From Kiritimatiellia bacterium (lineage in GTDB: Bacteria; Verrucomicrobiota; Kiritimatiellia; UBA8416; JABMPJ01): a stretch of DNA of 39,157 bases. Position 1 is the stretch's first letter, and the number at the start of each line of letters is the position of its first letter. The notes beneath the pieces are model-generated. The model did no database searches. It was not told the origin of the DNA and was given only the letters and a program-made list of their open reading frames with translations. Made by a program: the position numbers and the translations under genes. Positions 16,533 to 24,570 of this stretch are shown here, in pieces. The DNA is taken from assembly GCA_030745755.1 (NCBI GenBank), contig JASLOA010000007.1:75974-115130 (forward strand), in the 5' to 3' direction.

Positions 16533-18164
16533 TCAATGACCAACCCGAGCGTCCAGCGTCCACGCATCCCGCCCGACCTGGAGCTGTATGTTCCCTTCAC
16601 CAAAGGGCTCGAGCGCAGCAACCGTCTGACGCGTGCGTTCCATGATGGCCATGGCCGGGCCGCTGCGCTGGCCCTGTGCAATCTGCACAATGGCGTACAG
16701 CGCAGTGAGCTTGCGCAGTGCGGATCCGGCAGCCGCGAAGTCAACCCAGGCGTGGCACTGTTCGGGTGCCGCTTCAGCCGCGCTCCACCAATCGGACTGA
16801 GAGGACGGCGCCGCCTGGCTCATCGCGCGGCCGACCGCGTGGGCAGCCCCGAGGTTGCTGGCAACAAAGAGCCATGTGCCGGACTGCCACAGGGCGGGCT
16901 TCTCGCTGGCCTTCATGCTTGAGTAGATGCCGTTGCGCGCCTCGTCGATGATGAACGCGGGCGGCCCGACGCCGTCTCCACCACGTTCCCGCGCCAACAG
17001 GGAGAGTCCGAGCTGCGCATTCCAGCGGTCCAACAGGGGCGGCAGTTCGCTTGCCAGATCCAGCTCCGAGCGGGTCTTCACAGCCATGACCAGCGAGGGT
17101 GTCTTGATGCCCAGCAGGCGACCGCTGTAGGTGTCGCGCAACAGGCCCACGGCGATGACGCCTTCCGGGTCAAGTCGAGAACTGAGCGTCTCACGGTAGA
17201 GGCGGCCCATCTCCGGATCGCGAATGGTCGACAACATGGAATCCATAATCCCCGACGGTGCCAACACAAGCGCCCCGCTGAGTGCCCCGAGCCCGGCACT
17301 CAGTGAACGACGATCTGACTCCGTGAGCACAACGGTCTCCGCAGGATCGATCCGGGGCAGCAGAGCGCCGGGTGCCAGCAAGGGGATTCCGCCCCGGCCG
17401 GTCGTAGAGCGCAGCGTCGGCACTGGCACACCCGTTGGCCACGCAGTGCTAAAGGCAATCTCCCCGGCAGAGGGCAGATCCCACGCGACCGTGGCGCCCG
17501 GGGCTGTGCTCAGCCGGGGCGTCCAGCATACCTGGACGCGATCCGGCGCGAGATCGGTGTCTGCCGGCAGGCGGCTGGCATCCTGTCCGTAGGCCAGCCG
17601 GCGGACCATGCGGCGCACGGCGGTGCGGTCGTGCGAGTAGCTCAGCAGCACAACACCTTCATAGACCGTGGCAGAAAGAAACGGCCCCGGTTCTCTCGTT
17701 CTGAGTACGTAGCAGGCAATCGGAGAGCGGCTCGGCAGGCGCTCCCATCCGGAGATCATCCCTACCTGCATCATCCCTCGAATAAGTTGGGCCCGGACGC
17801 CGCCCCAGCTTGCCACCATCCAGGCCGGCGCCGCACCAGTGGGCGAACGCGGTTCAAAGGCCGTCACGGTATAGCGACCACCCAGGCACTTCGTCAGCCA
17901 GTGCCCGAAGCGACTGGCCATGAACGCGTCAATCGCCTCGACGTCGCCACCACACACCTGGATCGATTGCCGCAAAGAAGGATTCTTGAGCAGGATTGCC
18001 GCATCGGCCGCCAGATCATGATGCTCGCCAACCATGACAGCACGGGGAGGGATGGCGCCGCGCACTCGCTGCGGGGCATAGGGAAACCACACCGACCACC
18101 ACAGGGCCAAGCCCGTGAAGAGCAGGATTCCCGCCAAAACGGTGAAGCGGGAGCCCCTATTCAC
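16533..18164 (-). CDS. Membrane-anchored protein of unknown function (543 residues)
   Basis: I do not recognise this protein. An uncleaved signal anchor or N-terminal transmembrane helix lies at about 9-27 (FTVLAGILLFTGLALWW). About 510 residues follow, probably in the periplasm, rich in Ala, Arg, Ser and Leu, with no catalytic motif that I can name. Short lines such as LLSYSHDRTAVRRMVRRLA and WLFVASNLGAAHAVGRAM recall the general look of periplasmic DUF3352-like proteins, but this is only an impression. GTG 18164 is chosen because it overlaps the pyrD stop by eight bases and has GGTGGGG upstream. It lies between pyrD and an O-antigen-ligase-like gene, so a cell-envelope role is possible. Confidence 0.75.
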   Translation of the reverse strand: MNRGSRFTVLAGILLFTGLALWWSVWFPYAPQRVRGAIPPRAVMVGEHHDLAADAAILLKNPSLRQSIQVCGGDVEAIDAFMASRFGHWLTKCLGGRYTVTAFEPRSPTGAAPAWMVASWGGVRAQLIRGMMQVGMISGWERLPSRSPIACYVLRTREPGPFLSATVYEGVVLLSYSHDRTAVRRMVRRLAYGQDASRLPADTDLAPDRVQVCWTPRLSTAPGATVAWDLPSAGEIAFSTAWPTGVPVPTLRSTTGRGGIPLLAPGALLPRIDPAETVVLTESDRRSLSAGLGALSGALVLAPSGIMDSMLSTIRDPEMGRLYRETLSSRLDPEGVIAVGLLRDTYSGRLLGIKTPSLVMAVKTRSELDLASELPPLLDRWNAQLGLSLLARERGGDGVGPPAFIIDEARNGIYSSMKASEKPALWQSGTWLFVASNLGAAHAVGRAMSQAAPSSQSDWWSAAEAAPEQCHAWVDFAAAGSALRKLTALYAIVQIAQGQRSGPAMAIMERTRQTVAALEPFGEGNIQLQVGRDAWTLDARVGH

Positions 18165-19077
18165 AGATGGACCCCACCAGCTCGTCAGCACTGGCGAAAC
18201 CATGGCGCTGGAGGTAGGCTGCCATACCATCGATCACGTTTATGACCGTGGTGGGATCCGTAAAGTTTGCCGTACCTACCGCCACAGCGGCGGCTCCGGC
18301 GATAATGAACTCCAGTGCATCCTCCGCCGTCTCGATTCCACCCATCCCAATCACGGGAATGGATACCGCCTGTGCCGCCTCCCACACCTGCTTGACCGCC
18401 ACCGGGTGCACCGCAGGGCCCGAGAGTCCCCCCACCCGGTTGGTCAGCACCGGCCGGCGGGTCTCAACATCAATCACCATGGCAGGTAGCGTATTGATCA
18501 GCGACACGGCATCGGCCCCCGCATCTTCGGCCGCTTTGGCAAACAGTCCCACCTGCGGCACATTAGGCGCCAGCTTGGGGATCAGCGGCAATGATGTGCG
18601 CTTGCGCACACGACCGATAAGATCAGCGGCCATGGCGAGATCGGTACCAAAGGCAATACCGCCCTCCTTGACGTTGGGACAGGAGATATTGAGTTCGAGG
18701 CCGCCCATACCCTCAACATCATCAAAACGGGCAGCCACTTCCTCGTACTCATTCTCATCGCGGCCCCAGATGTTCACGATCACCGGCGTATCGAACTGAC
18801 GCAGAAACGGCATGTAGCTCTCGACAAAGCCGTCCACGCCCGGTCCCTGAAGTCCAATTGCATTGATCAGTCCGCCGCGCACTTCGATCATACGCGGCAC
18901 GTTGTTGCCATCCCAACGGTCGAGACAGATGCCCTTGACGACAATCGCACCCAGACGGTTGATATCGACCAGGTCCGCATACTCGGGGCCGTAACCAAAC
19001 GTTCCCGACGCCACCATGACCGGATTCTTCATCTTGATCCCGGCGATGTCGACGCACATATTGGGTTGCTCACTCAT
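18157..19077 (-). CDS. pyrD: Dihydroorotate dehydrogenase class 1B, catalytic subunit
   Basis: 306 residues from ATG 19077. It oxidises dihydroorotate to orotate in pyrimidine synthesis, using FMN. Class 1 is shown by catalytic Cys133 in LELNISCPNVKEGG; class 2 enzymes have Ser. The FMN-site patterns MVASGTFGYG and IPVIGMGGIETAEDALEF are present. The 1B type is confirmed by pyrK directly upstream, which passes electrons to NAD+. An ATG at 19089 overlaps pyrK and would add four residues; neither has a strong ribosome site. The next gene overlaps its stop by eight bases. Confidence 0.96.
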   Translation of the reverse strand: MSEQPNMCVDIAGIKMKNPVMVASGTFGYGPEYADLVDINRLGAIVVKGICLDRWDGNNVPRMIEVRGGLINAIGLQGPGVDGFVESYMPFLRQFDTPVIVNIWGRDENEYEEVAARFDDVEGMGGLELNISCPNVKEGGIAFGTDLAMAADLIGRVRKRTSLPLIPKLAPNVPQVGLFAKAAEDAGADAVSLINTLPAMVIDVETRRPVLTNRVGGLSGPAVHPVAVKQVWEAAQAVSIPVIGMGGIETAEDALEFIIAGAAAVAVGTANFTDPTTVINVIDGMAAYLQRHGFASADELVGSICE

Positions 19078-19081
19078 ATGT

Positions 19082-19864
19082 CTATGCATCCCATTCGATC
19101 ACTGACGCCTCAAAGATGGGGCCATCCTTGCAGACCCGCTTCCAGCCCACGCGGCCATCAGCGCCCCGAATCTTCTGCACGCAGGCGAGGCAGGCCCCCA
19201 CGCCACACCCCATGTGCTTGTCGAGAGAGAGCCAGGCTGTGTGTCCCGCAGCCACGGCCCGGTCACCCACGGCGCGCAGCATGCCATCGGGTCCGCAGGC
19301 ATAGTGGACCGGCGCCGTGCCCTGCTGTTCCGCCAGCCAGGCGTCGAGCGCTTGCGTCACGAGTCCCTTCTCACCCAGCGACCCGTCCTCGGTCGTAATC
19401 TGCACGGTCCAACCCAGCGACTCGAAATCGCCCACGCACAGGATATCCCGTTGCGTTGCACCGCCGATAAACACCGTGCCCTTCACGGCGACTTCGCCGG
19501 CCAGAAAACTGAGCGGGGCCACGCCGTAGCCTCCCGCCACGAGAACCGGGTTCTCGCCAATCTCGTCGAGAGGAAACCCGTTGCCCAGCGGGCCAATTAT
19601 GTCAACCGTATCGCCCGGGGCGATGGCTTCCATTGCCTTCGTGCCACGACCCACGGTTTTATAGAGGATCGAGAGCCGGCCGTCGCGTGCCCGGTAGATG
19701 CTGAAGGGCCGTCGCAAGACGGATCCATCCAGGCGCGGCACACGCAGATGAACGAACTGGCCGGGCACAGACCCGGCCGCGGTGGCCGACGCGTCCAGAA
19801 CCAGTTCGCGATAGTCGCCTCCCACAAGCTCGTGGGTTCTAACGATTGCCTTCTCAATCTGCAT
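19082..19864 (-). CDS. pyrK: Dihydroorotate dehydrogenase electron-transfer subunit
   Basis: 260 residues, normal length. FAD is bound through RRPFSIY in the N-terminal ferredoxin-reductase-like barrel, with the nucleotide-binding domain in the middle (VLVAGGYGVAPLSFLA). The C-terminal 2Fe-2S cluster is held by C220, C225, C228 and C245 (spacing 4, 2 and 16). It links PyrD FMN to NAD+. It is the first gene of the minus-strand transcript, diverging from rpsT across 126 bases, with pyrD starting four bases after its stop. The related sulfide dehydrogenase or NfnA subunits are excluded by the pyrD neighbour. Confidence 0.96.
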   Translation of the reverse strand: MQIEKAIVRTHELVGGDYRELVLDASATAAGSVPGQFVHLRVPRLDGSVLRRPFSIYRARDGRLSILYKTVGRGTKAMEAIAPGDTVDIIGPLGNGFPLDEIGENPVLVAGGYGVAPLSFLAGEVAVKGTVFIGGATQRDILCVGDFESLGWTVQITTEDGSLGEKGLVTQALDAWLAEQQGTAPVHYACGPDGMLRAVGDRAVAAGHTAWLSLDKHMGCGVGACLACVQKIRGADGRVGWKRVCKDGPIFEASVIEWDA

Positions 19865-19918
19865 GGGGGCACAGTCTGTGGTTTTGCAGCAGCGGGGTCA
19901 AGTCGCGGATAAAAAGTG

Positions 19919-19946
19919 TTGACCCTCAGAGTGCGATGGTTATCAT
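19919..19946 (+). promoter_or_regulatory. rpsT: rpsT promoter
   Basis: TTGACC (19919-19924) and TATCAT (19941-19946) are separated by 16 bases. The start would be near 19953, about 38 bases before the rpsT ATG, with GGAGAGG at 19975-19981 as ribosome site. Confidence 0.65.
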
Positions 19947-19990
19947 GTGCGGCCTTTGGGAATCAGACCGGGTTGGAGAGGAACTAGGGA

Positions 19991-20260
19991 ATGCCGAATA
20001 TTAAGAGTGCCAAGAAACGCTTACGCACGTCTGAGAAGGCGCGCCAGGGCAACAAATCCGTCAAGAGCCGTATCAACACCGCACGCGCGAAGTTCTACAA
20101 AGCCGTGGTGGGCGATGACAAGGCAGCGGCCCAGACGGCGCTCAACAGCTTTTGCTCTGCCCTGGATATGGGCGTCAAGCGTGGCGCCATCAAGAAGAAC
20201 AATGCCAACCGCCGCAAGTCGCGGGCCAGGCTGCGCATGAATGCCCTTCTGGCAGCATAG
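19991..20260 (+). CDS. rpsT: 30S ribosomal protein S20
   Basis: 89 residues, basic, normal length. It starts MPNIKSAKKRLRTSEKARQG and has the helical pattern SRINTARAKFYKAV and GAIKKNNANRRKSRARLRMN of S20, which binds 16S rRNA in the small subunit. It stands alone on the plus strand with its own promoter. Only seven bases separate its stop from the stop of the convergent lptE gene, so no separate terminator fits between them. Confidence 0.97.
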   Translation: MPNIKSAKKRLRTSEKARQGNKSVKSRINTARAKFYKAVVGDDKAAAQTALNSFCSALDMGVKRGAIKKNNANRRKSRARLRMNALLAA

Positions 20261-20267
20261 CCAGAAC

Positions 20268-20777
20268 CTACCAATACTCCACGACCATCTTGACGATGTG
20301 ACGGGCCAGGTCCTCGGACGCCTCAGGCAGCGCATCCAGCTTGCTCAGCGATAGGTCACCCGAAGGCTCGAAGCTGGCCTCACCCCGCACCAGGCGGCGT
20401 GAGAGGCGTTCGTCCGTTTTACGGCGGTAGAAGTCCACCTGCGCGATAATGATGAGCCGATACTCTTCCGCCGCACGGCTGTTGTCATCCTCGTAGCTCA
20501 GCGGCTGGAGCCGGAACACCTGTAGCTGGACATCCAAGTAGGCATCCGCTGACTCTTCCGATGCAATCCGCAATGTGCCGTCCTGCTGAAACTCCTGAAT
20601 GGCAGCCTGCGTGGTGGTCGTTTCCAGGCCCGGTTCCCCGGTCTGGTTGAGAAACGTGGGAATGTAAATGGACTGAATCCCCGGCGGAAGCGTGGTGCCC
20701 AGCCGGTAGCCAAGACAGCCGCCCAGCAGCGGCACCAGGGCCATCAGCAGCACGAGCACCTGTCGGCCACGCGTCAT
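20268..20777 (-). CDS. lptE: LPS-assembly lipoprotein LptE-like
   Basis: 169 residues. The N-terminal signal ends in a lipobox LLGGC with lipidated Cys21, so it is an outer-membrane lipoprotein. GYRLGTTLPPGIQSIYIPTF and the following NQTGEPGLE match the LptE pattern: a GYxxG start, a strand ending IPxF, then NxTxEP. LptE plugs the LptD barrel and helps place lipopolysaccharide on the cell surface. Its ATG overlaps the upstream TPR gene's TGA by four bases (ATGA), showing coupling. No lptD is in the window. It is third after the ABC-F and TPR genes. Confidence 0.82.
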   Translation of the reverse strand: MTRGRQVLVLLMALVPLLGGCLGYRLGTTLPPGIQSIYIPTFLNQTGEPGLETTTTQAAIQEFQQDGTLRIASEESADAYLDVQLQVFRLQPLSYEDDNSRAAEEYRLIIIAQVDFYRRKTDERLSRRLVRGEASFEPSGDLSLSKLDALPEASEDLARHIVKMVVEYW

Positions 20778-21781
20778 TGCGGCTCCCCGCCGGAGTCCAC
20801 CAAGGCCTCCAGCTCACGCACCCGCGCGCTCACGCCTTCGGCCTGGTCCGCATAGGGAAACCGGCGCAGGAAATCAGCGTAGGCAATCAAGGCCGACTCC
20901 GGCTTTTTCGCAATATGATCGTAGTACGCCGCCCGCTCGTAGTGCATCGTGACGAGCCGGTCGGTCAGACGGTCTCGCTCGATGGTCGTCGGTTCGACAT
21001 GGGGATCATCCGGGTAGTCACGTATGAACCCGGCCAGGGCCTCCAGGGCTCTTTGACAGCCCACTTCGTCGCGTGGGCTCTTATCCGCCACGCGAACCAG
21101 GCAGCGCGTGCCCCCAAAGGCGGCCGTCACGGCCAGCTCGCTGCGCGGCCAGCGTTGCCGCAGCTTGTCATAGGCACGAACCGCTTCCTGGTACTGCTTG
21201 TCCTCTTCCAGGATCCATCCTATGTAGAACTGGACCTCCGGACCACGCTCCCATGTCGGTGCGTTCTCCGCAATTTGCTCAAACAGGGGCAGCGCCCGCT
21301 CCGGCGATTCAAACCCGGGCAGAAAGAGCAGGCCGCCGTAGCGGCGCGTCATCACCTGGTTGGCAATGCGGAACTGGTGATCCAGGACGTCGGCGTAGTC
21401 AAACCGGCCCGAGTAGAAATCGACCAGGTACTGAAACTCGATGAAGGCAGCATCGTACTTGCCGCGCGTCTCAAGCAGTCCCGCGTAGGCGTGCTGGGCC
21501 TTGACGGCTTCGGGCGTGTCGTGCCACTCGTGTACCAGCGCCCGGTATTGCCGGCCCGCCTTACGCAGTCTGCCCTTCGCCTCCAATTCCTGTGCGTGAA
21601 CCAGCTGTTCAGCCGGTGTTGCGCGCTCCGGGCGACGCCAGAAACCGGCGTGCTTGCGCTGGGGACCATCCGGTTCCACAACGTTGAATCCCTCCAAGGC
21701 GGGATCCTGGGCCCAACCGGAAGCCGCCGCGAGCAGTGTCACGATTGCCATTGCCGTAATCTGAAAGCGTCTTGTATTCAT
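20774..21781 (-). CDS. BamD-like tetratricopeptide periplasmic protein
   Basis: 335 residues. A cleavable signal peptide is seen (hydrophobic MAIVTLLAAASGWAQ), without a lipobox, unlike true BamD which is a lipoprotein. The rest is TPR-like helix pairs: HAQELEAKGRLRKAGRQYRA, AGLLETRGKYDAAFIEFQYL, FYIGWILEEDKQYQEAVRAY and YYDHIAKKPESALIAYADFL. The last, followed by FPYADQAEG, is the pattern of the BamD/ComL family. It probably acts in the periplasm in outer-membrane assembly, in line with the coupled lptE gene. A more general scaffold role cannot be ruled out. Confidence 0.8.
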   Translation of the reverse strand: MNTRRFQITAMAIVTLLAAASGWAQDPALEGFNVVEPDGPQRKHAGFWRRPERATPAEQLVHAQELEAKGRLRKAGRQYRALVHEWHDTPEAVKAQHAYAGLLETRGKYDAAFIEFQYLVDFYSGRFDYADVLDHQFRIANQVMTRRYGGLLFLPGFESPERALPLFEQIAENAPTWERGPEVQFYIGWILEEDKQYQEAVRAYDKLRQRWPRSELAVTAAFGGTRCLVRVADKSPRDEVGCQRALEALAGFIRDYPDDPHVEPTTIERDRLTDRLVTMHYERAAYYDHIAKKPESALIAYADFLRRFPYADQAEGVSARVRELEALVDSGGEPQ

Positions 21782-21846
21782 CGCGGCTAAAGGTAGGGAC
21801 GAGGGCCGCGCCGGTCAAGCATCCTCTCCGAAAGGCAACAATTCCA

Positions 21847-23781
21847 TCACTCCCCAAGTTCCTCGGCAGCGGCCTCCCACTGACGGGTCGAGTACTCGAT
21901 TTCATCCTGAAGCTCTTTCAGGCGCCGGTTGAGGACACCGAACTCGGTCTCAGCGTCAGGCGACGACAACGCCTTCAGGACCTCTACCTTTTCCCCCTCC
22001 ATAAGCTCGATACGTTTTTCGGCTCTGCGGATGGTCTGCTTGAGCTGGCGCTGGGCCGCGCGCGTTGCCTCCCGCTCACGTGCACGTTCGCGGCGCATGG
22101 CTTTCTTGTCGCCCGGTGAAGCCACCCTTGCGCTCCCTTTCCTGGCGGCGACGGGCGCGGGAGCCGACGGCGGCGCACGATCGATCCGCTCCTTGTAGTA
22201 GTCATAGCCACCCGCGTAGGACGTGATCCCGGGAGGCGTCATGGCCATCACAGACGTGGCCACCTTGCGCGCAAAATCGACATCGTGCGTTACCAGGCAG
22301 AGCGTACCGCTGTAGCTCGCGAGCGCCTTCTCAAGGGCCTCGCGGGCCTGGATGTCGAGATGCGTGGTGGGTTCATCAAGGAGTAGGAAGTTGGGCGGCT
22401 TGATCAGCAGACGGGCGAATGCCACGCGGATCTTCTCGCCACCGCTGAGCACCTGCACGGGCTTGTCGATACTCTCGCCCGAGAACCCGAAGCCACCCAG
22501 CAGCGTCCGCACCTCCTGGTCGGGAACTTCGGCCGCGACGGACTTCACAGCCTCGTAGACGGTCTGCCCCGGATTCATGGTTTCAGCGAAATCCTGGGAC
22601 TGGTAACCCATGACCACTTTGTGGCCGACGACGCGCCTTCCCTCCGACAGCGGAAGGGCCCCGGAGAGCATGCGCAGCAGGGTCGTCTTGCCCAGCCCAT
22701 TCAACCCCACCAGGACAATCTTCTCGCCACGGGTAATGCGGAGGTCGAGCTGCCTCAAGACCCAGTGCTCCGCGTCATAGCTAAGCCCCGCACCTTCGAG
22801 TCGCATGATCTCCACGCCACTGTGTGGAGGCGGCCGCAGACGAATCGTTCCGGGACTTCTGAGTCGGCGTGGCCGGTCCACGCTTTCCATCCGTTCAAGC
22901 ATCTTGATCTTGCTCTGAACCTGCGAGGCCTTCGTGTTCTTGGCGCGAAAGCGCGTCACAAAGGTTTCGATCTGCTCGCGTCGCCGGTCCTGGTTCTTCT
23001 GGGCTGCCAAACGCTGTTCATAGCGCAGTTCCCGCTGTGACACGTAGGCGTCGTAGTTCCCGTTGTAGCGCTCGACCTCCCCGGCGGACACTTCGAGCGT
23101 GACACGGGTCAGGGCGTTGAGCAGGTAGCGGTCGTGCGAAATCAGCAGAAGCGATCCTTTGAACTCACGCAGGTAGCGCTGCAGCCATTCGATCGTGGGC
23201 ATGTCGAGATAGTTGGATGGTTCATCCAACAACAGCACCTCCGGTTCAGCCACCAGGACACGCGCCAGCTCGGCGCGTGACTGCCACCCCCCGCTGAACG
23301 AGCCCATGGGATCCTGGAAGGCCGCCTCCGAGAATCCCAGTCCGCTCAAGGCCTGTTCCGCGCGCGGACGCATGCTGTAGCCACCCAGGGCCTCAAACCG
23401 GGTCTGGACCTCACCCAGCCGCGCCAGGAGCTGGGGTTGCGTTGCGGCATCCGCCGCCTGCAGGCGTGATTCAATGGCGTGGGTCTCCTGTTCGAGGTCG
23501 TGCAGTTCCGGCACGGCCGCCTCAACGTGCGCCAGGAGCGGTCGGTCTTCGATGCCGCTGCCCACATGCTGGCGCACGTACCCCAGGCGACAGTCAGAGG
23601 GCAGCAGCACACTGCCGCTGTCGGGTTCCATCTCCCCTACGATCAGGCTGAAAATCGTAGTTTTGCCAGCCCCGTTGGGGCCCACAATACCGATATGCTC
23701 TCCCGGATTGCACCGGAAGCTCACGTCATCCAGAACGATCTGCGCCCCGTACCGTTTGCTTACACCACGAAAATCAACCAT
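21847..23781 (-). CDS. ABC-F family ATPase
   Basis: 644 residues with two fused ATPase domains and no membrane part, the plan of ribosome-acting ABC-F proteins. The first domain has Walker A GPNGAGKTT (34-42), signature SFSGGWQSR and Walker B VLLLDEPSNYLD. The second has GLNGLGKTT, signature VLSGGEKIR and FLLLDEPTTHLD. The linker between them is basic and helical, and the last 100 residues form a charged coiled coil, as in Uup/YdiF types. The likely role is relief of stalled ribosomes; antibiotic resistance is possible but not shown. ATG 23781 is preferred over a TTG six codons upstream. It starts 63 bases after the exonuclease stop. Confidence 0.93.
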   Translation of the reverse strand: MVDFRGVSKRYGAQIVLDDVSFRCNPGEHIGIVGPNGAGKTTIFSLIVGEMEPDSGSVLLPSDCRLGYVRQHVGSGIEDRPLLAHVEAAVPELHDLEQETHAIESRLQAADAATQPQLLARLGEVQTRFEALGGYSMRPRAEQALSGLGFSEAAFQDPMGSFSGGWQSRAELARVLVAEPEVLLLDEPSNYLDMPTIEWLQRYLREFKGSLLLISHDRYLLNALTRVTLEVSAGEVERYNGNYDAYVSQRELRYEQRLAAQKNQDRRREQIETFVTRFRAKNTKASQVQSKIKMLERMESVDRPRRLRSPGTIRLRPPPHSGVEIMRLEGAGLSYDAEHWVLRQLDLRITRGEKIVLVGLNGLGKTTLLRMLSGALPLSEGRRVVGHKVVMGYQSQDFAETMNPGQTVYEAVKSVAAEVPDQEVRTLLGGFGFSGESIDKPVQVLSGGEKIRVAFARLLIKPPNFLLLDEPTTHLDIQAREALEKALASYSGTLCLVTHDVDFARKVATSVMAMTPPGITSYAGGYDYYKERIDRAPPSAPAPVAARKGSARVASPGDKKAMRRERAREREATRAAQRQLKQTIRRAEKRIELMEGEKVEVLKALSSPDAETEFGVLNRRLKELQDEIEYSTRQWEAAAEELGE

Positions 23782-23844
23782 CCGAAGAGCATTGCCCAAC
23801 TGTCACCCGAATGCAAGACGCAGGACCGGCCATCGCTGAGCACG

Positions 23845-24570
23845 TCAGAATGGGGACAGCGCCAGGTCGCGTAGAGTCACGGCGCCACTGGCCTTGAGAT
23901 GTTTCAGAAGCCTCTGCAGCAGGCGAGCCGTAAGCAGGGCATCACCAAGCGCCGTGTGTCGATTGCCGGACTGTGAGATCTCGAAACGCTGCAGCAGACT
24001 GTCCAAGTCATAGTCGTATCCCGAGTCGCGCTCCACTCTTCGCGCCAGGTGTATCGTGTCAAGCACCAGGTTCTGTAGCGGAAGCCCATGCAATTGGACT
24101 GCCGTAGGATTGAGCATGGCCAGATCGAACGAGGCATGGTGCGCAACCAGGATTGCATCACCGGCCCAGACGAGAAAGTCAGACAGAGCATCATGAGGTG
24201 GCGTGCCCAACGCCACTTTGTCTGGTGTCAACCCGTGTACGATTACAGAGGTCCGCGAGGACAGGACCTCGGAGGCAAGCACACGGCTGAACGTGTCGCC
24301 GAGATGTATGCGCCCGGCCACGACCGTCACGGCTCCGAGCGAGACGGGACGGTCGGCCCTGTGGTCAAGCCCTGTTGCCTCGGTATCCAGCACCACGAAA
24401 CGTTCGTGCTCCCACGGCCGGGAGAGGCGTGCAGCGGTGGGCCATGCCTCGCGTTGCGCAGACAATGCGCGAGCGGACTCTCCGCAGACCGGATGGTGTC
24501 GGCGCGTCCGTTCACGCTGCCGACAGCGAAGCCTGAACGCCCATCTGTCAATCACTCCCATATCGATCAC
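23845..24570 (-). CDS. DEDDh 3'-5' exonuclease (DnaQ-like)
   Basis: 241 residues. Exo I is D62-x-E64 in LDTEATG, exo II is in VAHHASFDLAML, and exo III is in RHTALGDALLTARLL with the His and Asp of the DEDDh type. The domain resembles the proofreading epsilon subunit, but the N-terminal 55 residues are a basic extension rich in Arg. The start GTG 24570 overlaps the upstream TGA (GTGA); ATG 24561 is an alternative. In Proteobacteria a DnaQ-like gene commonly follows the cNMP/CBS/DUF294 regulator of acetate-type symporters, and that order is kept here. Its role in transport control is unknown; turnover of a nucleotide signal or RNA is a guess. Confidence 0.9.
   Translation of the reverse strand: MIDMGVIDRWAFRLRCRQRERTRRHHPVCGESARALSAQREAWPTAARLSRPWEHERFVVLDTEATGLDHRADRPVSLGAVTVVAGRIHLGDTFSRVLASEVLSSRTSVIVHGLTPDKVALGTPPHDALSDFLVWAGDAILVAHHASFDLAMLNPTAVQLHGLPLQNLVLDTIHLARRVERDSGYDYDLDSLLQRFEISQSGNRHTALGDALLTARLLQRLLKHLKASGAVTLRDLALSPF

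Noticed and set aside
20777..21790. 337-residue open frame on the plus strand
   Set aside because: It lies opposite the BamD-like gene, which has a signal peptide, TPR pattern and ATGA coupling to lptE.
23845..24570. DNA polymerase III epsilon subunit (dnaQ) proper
   Set aside because: The DEDDh motifs fit, but the gene sits in the symporter module and has a basic N-terminal extension; it is more likely the module's own exonuclease.
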